DNA of 9,455 bases. It comes from Atopobiaceae bacterium. Lineage in GTDB: Bacteria; Actinomycetota; Coriobacteriia; Coriobacteriales; Atopobiaceae. The notes beneath the pieces were generated by a model. That model saw nothing but the letters and a program-made list of their open reading frames with translations. It searched no databases and was not told where the DNA came from. The stretch's first letter is position 1. Every line of letters begins with the position of its first letter. Positions 5,734-9,455 of this stretch are shown piece after piece. Location of the stretch: contig JAFUBJ010000075.1 of NCBI GenBank assembly GCA_017460265.1, positions 1 to 9,455 of the forward strand, read 5' to 3'. The position numbers were made by a program, and so were the translations under genes.

Positions 5734-8106
5734 TCAGTTGGCAAGAATGTGCATGATGGCCCGAGAGATCTCTTCTCTACGCTCGGTCAACGACGCAAGC
5801 CGCTCCTCATGACCGAAGGTCCGCGCGTAGGTGTAGAGCAGGTCACAGTAGCGATAGTCGGCCTCAAGGTCGACGAGCCTCTCACCCTCGGCAGGGGGCT
5901 CCGGGAGCGGCAACTGCGCCTCACTGCCCGCAAGCTCTGCCTCCACCATGGCGATCCACGTCTTCCAAAGCCGACGTTCGCCCTCGTCAAACGGCATGCC
6001 TGCCAGAGCGAGTGCCTTCTCCTTGAAGGCCGTGTCCATACGCTGGTCTGCGTCCACGCGCGCCTCGACCTCTGAGACCAAGGTCATGTCACGAGTTATG
6101 TCAATGCGCTCGAACGGCTTTGGCTGCTCGATGGCGGCCCACTGGACAATGGCCTCGCTGAGCGTGATGCCCGCCACCAGCGAAAGGTCCTCGGGAATGC
6201 CCACGGGGATGGTTTCGATGTCGGGAACGGTCTCTCCCCAGAGCCTCACGATCTCTTTTCGATGATGCGTCGACTGAAAGAGCCCCTCGCTATAGCGGCC
6301 ATACCTGCCCGCGCGCCCCGCAATCTGCTGTACCTCCCCCGCGTGAAGGAATCGCTGCTCGCGGCCATCAAACTTCTTCTGGTCGACGAACACCACGCGG
6401 CGAATGGGAAGGTTCATGCCCATGCCGATGGCGTCAGTCGCGACCACCACGTCGGTCTCGCCCTCGGAGAACCGGCGTGCCTCCTCGTGACGCACCGCGT
6501 AGGGGAGCGCGCCATAGATGACGGACGGCTGCATGCCATGAGCAGAGACCTCCCCCGCCACCAGATGGACGGCCTTTCGTGAGAACACCACGAGGGCGTC
6601 ACCGGGCTGCACGTCCTCGGGAAGAGAGAAGCTTCCGCGGTCGGGACGAAGCGGGACGAGTCGCTCGTGGTGCACTACCTCACACTCGTCCTGACAGAGG
6701 CTGACCAGCCGCTCGATGACGTGCTGCGCATGCGGAGCGCAGCACACATGCACCTCTACTGCGGGAACGCCAAGGATGGCGGCGGTCCACGCGTGGCCGC
6801 GGGCTGGGTCGGCGACCATCTGCGCCTCATCAATCACGGCCAGCTCAATGGGAGTGCTGAGGTCGGCCATCTCCACTGTCGACGACACGTGGCGCGCGCC
6901 GGCAACGTCCGTGCGTTCCTCGCCTGTGATGAGCGAGCAGGCGCATCCCTCGCGGTTCATCAGCTCAAACTGCTCGTACGCCAAGAGGCGAAGAGGTCCC
7001 AGGTAGGCACCTGAATCCGCCGCCATGAGCGCCTGAAGCGCATCGTGCGTCTTGCCGGAGTTGGTGGGCCCCACGTGCAGCACGAAGCGCCTGCGCATGG
7101 TGCGTGCAAGTGGGTAGGCCTCCATGGGAGTCTCTGGCACGCGCTCGCGCACACGCAGACGGAGCTCCACGGAACGGCGAAACTGTGGCCCGTGCACGGG
7201 ATTGTCAAGCAGGTCGGATGCCACCGCGACGGCAAGCTCCCCGCCATGAAGCCACGAGACAACCTCGCGCGCATCTGCATGCACCCGTCGCTCAAGAGAC
7301 GTCTGAAGCGGACGGTCCGCACTCGTCAGGGTCTCGATCAGCGACTCCACAGCCGCCACGGAAGGATGTGCGCGCAACTGCTCGACCAGCCGCAGTCGCA
7401 CCTCGGAATCAACGCTTCTGCCGTCAAGGGCTCGTCGCAGCACGCCTTCCACCAGATGGGTCGCGACCACGCGATCCGCCACCTCGGCCTCGGTGGTCAC
7501 GTCGTACAGATGAAAGCCGCGTCGGGCCGAATCAACAAACCCACCGGGGCCGGTGTACCACACTGTCGCGCAGGCAGAGAGGTCTTCCTGACGTGCGGAA
7601 GCCCTCACCTGAGCAGCTAATGCATCACGCACCGCATGCGGATCCACGGCCTGGGAGTACGCCTCTTGGCAAATGTCGTGCGCCACATTCTCCAGACCCG
7701 TGCTTCCCGCCTTGGGACCCATCGCACGAAAGGCCTCGCAAGCCTGCGTGAAGCTCATTGTCTTCACGTCTGGGATGGAGTTGGCTACGTCCAGCCCATG
7801 GCGATGCCAGTACTTCTCGGCAAGCTTGCGTTCAATTGCCTGGTAATTGAGGTTGTCACGAAGCCGCTGATAGTTCAGGCGGCGGGCGGCCCTCTTGGAC
7901 AGCTGCCCCGCAAAGCGCTTGCGATACCGTCCCACGGCATCAGAACGCACGGAATCAGGCACTACGGAAGTGTCCTGTCGCGCCGCACGCAAAAGACGCT
8001 TTGTCAGCATACGACGGAGCTGCGCCTCGAATCGCTTGCGCGCCGCCTTAGGCAGGTGCCAGAGCAGCTCGTCCCAATCGTTCTTGTTGGTGATGCCTTC
8101 GCCCAT
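5734..8106 (-). CDS. SUV3-like superfamily 2 RNA/DNA helicase
   Basis: The protein has 790 residues. The helicase core (about 340-630) closely follows SUV3/SUPV3L1, the mitochondrial degradosome helicase. Motif I is GPTNSGKT (346-353, K352), followed by YLGPLRLLAYEQFE (368-381) and CSLITGEER (390-398). Motif II is VIDEAQM (D426, E427), then DPARGHAWT. Further on are GDALVVFSRKAV (502-513), VIYGALP (529-535), VATDAIGMGMNLPIRR (555-570) and motif VI QIAGRAGRYG (594-603). Residues 1-340 are helical, Arg-rich near the start, and not recognised. The C-terminal 160 residues are weakly SUV3-like and Glu-rich. Known SUV3 proteins unwind RNA and RNA-DNA hybrids with ATP, so RNA decay or R-loop removal is a reasonable inference. 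The start is ATG 8106, with GAAAGG 5 nt upstream. An upstream ATG at 8283 would run through the repeat array and is rejected. SRAP follows in the same direction. Confidence 0.9.
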   Translation of the reverse strand: MGEGITNKNDWDELLWHLPKAARKRFEAQLRRMLTKRLLRAARQDTSVVPDSVRSDAVGRYRKRFAGQLSKRAARRLNYQRLRDNLNYQAIERKLAEKYWHRHGLDVANSIPDVKTMSFTQACEAFRAMGPKAGSTGLENVAHDICQEAYSQAVDPHAVRDALAAQVRASARQEDLSACATVWYTGPGGFVDSARRGFHLYDVTTEAEVADRVVATHLVEGVLRRALDGRSVDSEVRLRLVEQLRAHPSVAAVESLIETLTSADRPLQTSLERRVHADAREVVSWLHGGELAVAVASDLLDNPVHGPQFRRSVELRLRVRERVPETPMEAYPLARTMRRRFVLHVGPTNSGKTHDALQALMAADSGAYLGPLRLLAYEQFELMNREGCACSLITGEERTDVAGARHVSSTVEMADLSTPIELAVIDEAQMVADPARGHAWTAAILGVPAVEVHVCCAPHAQHVIERLVSLCQDECEVVHHERLVPLRPDRGSFSLPEDVQPGDALVVFSRKAVHLVAGEVSAHGMQPSVIYGALPYAVRHEEARRFSEGETDVVVATDAIGMGMNLPIRRVVFVDQKKFDGREQRFLHAGEVQQIAGRAGRYGRYSEGLFQSTHHRKEIVRLWGETVPDIETIPVGIPEDLSLVAGITLSEAIVQWAAIEQPKPFERIDITRDMTLVSEVEARVDADQRMDTAFKEKALALAGMPFDEGERRLWKTWIAMVEAELAGSEAQLPLPEPPAEGERLVDLEADYRYCDLLYTYARTFGHEERLASLTERREEISRAIMHILAN

Positions 8107-8193
8107 GGAGGCCTTTCGGTTGTGGTCAAGGCCGCTATGGTACCACGCACCACGCCCGCCAAGAGGTGTTGCCCTTCTCTCCAAGCCTCCCAG
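8107..8193. other. Leader region between the helicase start and the repeat array
   Basis: No gene is seen. On the - strand it must contain the helicase leader and probably its promoter. GAAAGG (8112-8117) is the ribosome binding site. The only -10-like string I found is TACCAT or CATAGC near 8135-8145, with TTGGCG upstream as a poor -35, so the promoter is not assigned with confidence. Confidence 0.3.
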
Positions 8194-8388
8194 TTGTCCG
8201 AAACAGGAAGCACACTGCCGACTTCGGACAAGTTTCGGCTTGGACTGGTCCGAAACAGGCAGCGGCCTTCCCACTTCGGACAAGATCGGGGCAAGAGTTG
8301 TCCGAAACTGGCAGCCAGCTTACCGCTTCGGACAAGATCGGGGCAAGAGTTGTCCGAAACGGGCAGCGGCCTTCCCACTTCGGACAAG
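8194..8388. repeat. Tandem array of four 39-bp inverted-repeat units with exact 52-bp period
   Basis: Units occupy 8194-8232, 8246-8284, 8298-8336 and 8350-8388, separated by spacers of exactly 13 bp. Each unit begins TTGTCCGAAAC (TGGTCCGAAAC in unit 2) and ends CTTCGGACAAG, so the 9-bp arms TTGTCCGAA and TTCGGACAA are inverted around a 20-bp centre. The centres vary: units 2 and 4 share GGCAGCGGCCTTCCC, unit 3 is similar, unit 1 is more divergent. Spacers 2 and 3 are identical (ATCGGGGCAAGAG), spacer 1 differs. The conserved arms with variable centres suggest selection on, or recent duplication of, the arms. The array fills the gap between divergent helicase and cobI genes. It is not CRISPR: the spacers are too short and two are the same. 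Possible roles are an operator array, a transcribed hairpin string, or a dispersed palindromic repeat family. Confidence 0.9.
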
Positions 8389-8412
8389 AAGGGGCGTTCC
8401 TTCGGGCATAAT
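8382..8412 (+). promoter_or_regulatory. Candidate cobI promoter abutting the last repeat arm
   Basis: CATAAT (8407-8412) differs from the -10 consensus only in its first base and lies 23 nt before ATG 8436. No good -35 is visible; the nearest candidate, GGACAA at 8382-8387 with a 19-bp spacer, is part of the right arm of repeat unit 4. A protein bound to the array would therefore touch or flank RNA polymerase here, suggesting activation or repression by whatever recognises the arms. Confidence 0.45.
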
Positions 8413-8435
8413 GGACGCCGTAGAAGGGAGTGACC

Positions 8436-9158
8436 ATGACGAGAGGCGGACACGAAGACGCGGGTACGCTGTACGGCGTGAGCGTTGGCCCAGGCGACCC
8501 AGAGCTTATGACGATAAAGGCCGTGCGCATCATTCGCGAGGCAGACGTCGTTGCGGTGCCGGATGCGGGCAGAGGTGTTGGCATGGCACAGGCCATTGCC
8601 GATGACCTGCTGAAGGACAAAGTGGTCCTTCCCTGCCCCATGCCCATGACGCATGACGAAGCAGCTGCGAAGGCAACCCACAGCGCAGTGGCGGGAGCGC
8701 TCTGTCAGATCCTTGACGAAGGAAAGGACGTGGCGTATCTCTGCCTTGGCGACGTCAGTATCTACTCAAGCTATGGCTACCTCCACCAGCTTGTGAGCGA
8801 ACGCGGCTACCACACCGAGGTCATCCCTGGCGTCACCTCTGTCAGCGCGGCGGCGGCACGGTTGGGCACCATCCTTTGCGAGGGCAACGAACGCCTGGTC
8901 ATAGCACCCTTTGGGGACGAGGGCGCCGTGCGCCTTGCCGACAACCGCACCACGTTTGCCTTCCTCAAGCCTCGTCAGGCAGATGGTGACCCGCGGACGT
9001 GGCTCGCAGAGCACTCCCTCCTTGACGGAGCACAGATGGTCAGCAAATGCGGGCTCGCCGACGAGCGGACGGTTGATGACCTCTCGTCAACCGGTGGCGA
9101 GATAGGCTACATGTCCGTCATCATCGCCCGCCAACGAGCGCGCAAACAGGGGTCGTAG
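8436..9158 (+). CDS. cobI: Precorrin-2 / cobalt-factor II C20-methyltransferase
   Basis: This 240-residue protein is a SAM-dependent tetrapyrrole methylase that adds the C20 methyl group in cobalamin ring synthesis. Family motifs are the N-terminal GVSVGPGDPE (14-23), the SAM-site segment LGDVSIYSSYGYL (104-116) and EVIPGVTS (128-135). The SYGYL wording points to CobI/CbiL rather than other methylases of the fold. Length fits the family (about 230-240 aa). In an anaerobe this would be the CbiL reaction on cobalt-precorrin-2; the sequence alone does not separate the two substrates. The start is ATG 8436, with GAAGGGAG (8423-8430) 5 nt upstream; the in-frame GTG at 8430 overlaps that site and is rejected. 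No other cobalamin gene is in the window and the next gene is convergent, so it appears to be expressed alone under the upstream repeat array. Confidence 0.9.
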   Translation: MTRGGHEDAGTLYGVSVGPGDPELMTIKAVRIIREADVVAVPDAGRGVGMAQAIADDLLKDKVVLPCPMPMTHDEAAAKATHSAVAGALCQILDEGKDVAYLCLGDVSIYSSYGYLHQLVSERGYHTEVIPGVTSVSAAAARLGTILCEGNERLVIAPFGDEGAVRLADNRTTFAFLKPRQADGDPRTWLAEHSLLDGAQMVSKCGLADERTVDDLSSTGGEIGYMSVIIARQRARKQGS

Positions 9159-9172
9159 GGGGCGGCACCCCT
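9157..9172 (+). terminator. Weak hairpin at the end of cobI
   Basis: AGGGG (9157-9161) pairs with CCCCT (9168-9172) around a 6-nt loop, starting in the cobI stop codon. The stem is only 5 bp and no T-run follows on either strand, so terminator function is doubtful. It is the only hairpin in the 32-nt gap between the convergent genes. Confidence 0.2.
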
Positions 9173-9190
9173 GCAACTCGCTCCCCTGCG

Positions 9191-9454
9191 TTAGTCCCGC
9201 GTTCTCCTGAGCTTCATGCCCACGTAAAGCGCAAGCATGCCGCAGCTCGCAAGTGCCAGCAGGGCATGGCGAAGGCCCATGACATCCTCCGTCTGGGGAA
9301 GGGCAACGCGCGAGGAGGAGGCAGGCCTTGCCGAGCCGCCCGAGGGCTGTTTGGAACCCCCATCTGGAGTGACGGGTCGCTCGTCGTCTGGCTTGGGAGT
9401 CGGGTCCACCGGGTCGGGCGATGCCTCGAGCACGGTCAGGGTGGTTGACACGGA
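9191..9454 (-). CDS. C-terminus of a sortase-anchored surface protein with LPQTE motif, truncated by window edge
   Basis: The frame is open to the window edge, so only the last 87-88 residues are seen. The GTG codon at 9451 is most likely internal, because the preceding codon is in frame and the start of the visible part (STTLTVLEA) reads like the last strand of an extracellular Ig- or Cna-B-like domain. Then come a Pro/Asp/Ser-rich wall-spanning spacer (about 9380-9305), the sorting motif LPQTE at 9287-9301, a hydrophobic helix (ALLALASCGMLALYVGM) and the basic tail KLRRTRD. This order is diagnostic of cell-wall sorting signals cleaved by sortase. The motif has Glu where LPXTG has Gly. The function of the extracellular part cannot be judged from here. 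The protein end is TAA at 9191-9193. Confidence 0.85.
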   Translation of the reverse strand, partial: SVSTTLTVLEASPDPVDPTPKPDDERPVTPDGGSKQPSGGSARPASSSRVALPQTEDVMGLRHALLALASCGMLALYVGMKLRRTRD

Positions 9455-9455
9455 A

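Noticed and set aside
8107..8283. 59-residue N-terminal extension of the helicase from an ATG at 8283
   Set aside because: It would translate the repeat array and lacks family similarity. ATG 8106 has a ribosome binding site at proper spacing.
8194..8388. CRISPR array
   Set aside because: Spacers are 13 bp and two are identical, repeats have variable centres, and no cas gene is near.
7636..8433. 265-codon + strand frame over the helicase 5' end and array
   Set aside because: It is mostly antisense to the well-supported helicase and then runs through the repeats; no domain is visible.
8004..8681. Open frames on both strands with repeated peptides (for example SEVGRPLPVSD) over the array
   Set aside because: The 52-bp period shifts frame at each unit and leaves all frames open, so the repeated peptides are a by-product of the DNA repeat.

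Overview
The window looks like a high-GC chromosomal segment from a Gram-positive actinobacterium, most likely a coriobacterium of the Olsenella/Atopobium type. This is an inference from the GC-rich codon use, AAGG/GGAG-type ribosome binding sites, a sortase-anchored surface protein, a KtrAB potassium system and a DUF4342 protein. No phage, transposase or tRNA gene was seen, so it reads as ordinary chromosome with several unusual genes.

Left part (1-4077, + strand): the 3' end of ktrB (membrane subunit of a K+ transporter) is followed after 9 nt by ktrA, its cytosolic RCK gating subunit. A separate promoter inside the end of ktrA probably drives an 825-residue protein with a complete adenosine/AMP-deaminase-type zinc active site, an unrecognised N-terminal region and a Rossmann-like C-terminal domain resembling SLOG nucleotide sensors. 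It ends at a strong hairpin (4106-4139) lying between convergent genes.

Middle part (4167-8106, - strand), in transcription order: an SUV3-like RNA/DNA helicase (790 aa), 70 nt later a SRAP-family (YedK/HMCES) protein whose catalytic Cys2 is replaced by Ala, and after a 159-nt gap a DUF4342 protein with a UBA-like N-terminus, a long Glu/Pro linker and a membrane hairpin. The helicase and SRAP genes may form one transcript with a nucleic-acid repair or surveillance role. The DUF4342 gene may have its own promoter.

Right part (8107-9455): the divergent intergenic region between the helicase and a cobI/cbiL cobalamin methyltransferase gene carries the most striking non-coding element. It is four copies of a 39-bp inverted-repeat unit (arms TTGTCCGAA/TTCGGACAA) at an exact 52-bp period, ending just upstream of the probable cobI -10 box. 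Downstream and convergent is the 3' end of a gene for a cell-wall-anchored surface protein with a variant LPQTE sorting signal.

The strongest leads are the 52-bp palindromic array, the deaminase with a SLOG-like tail, and the SRAP protein lacking its nucleophile.
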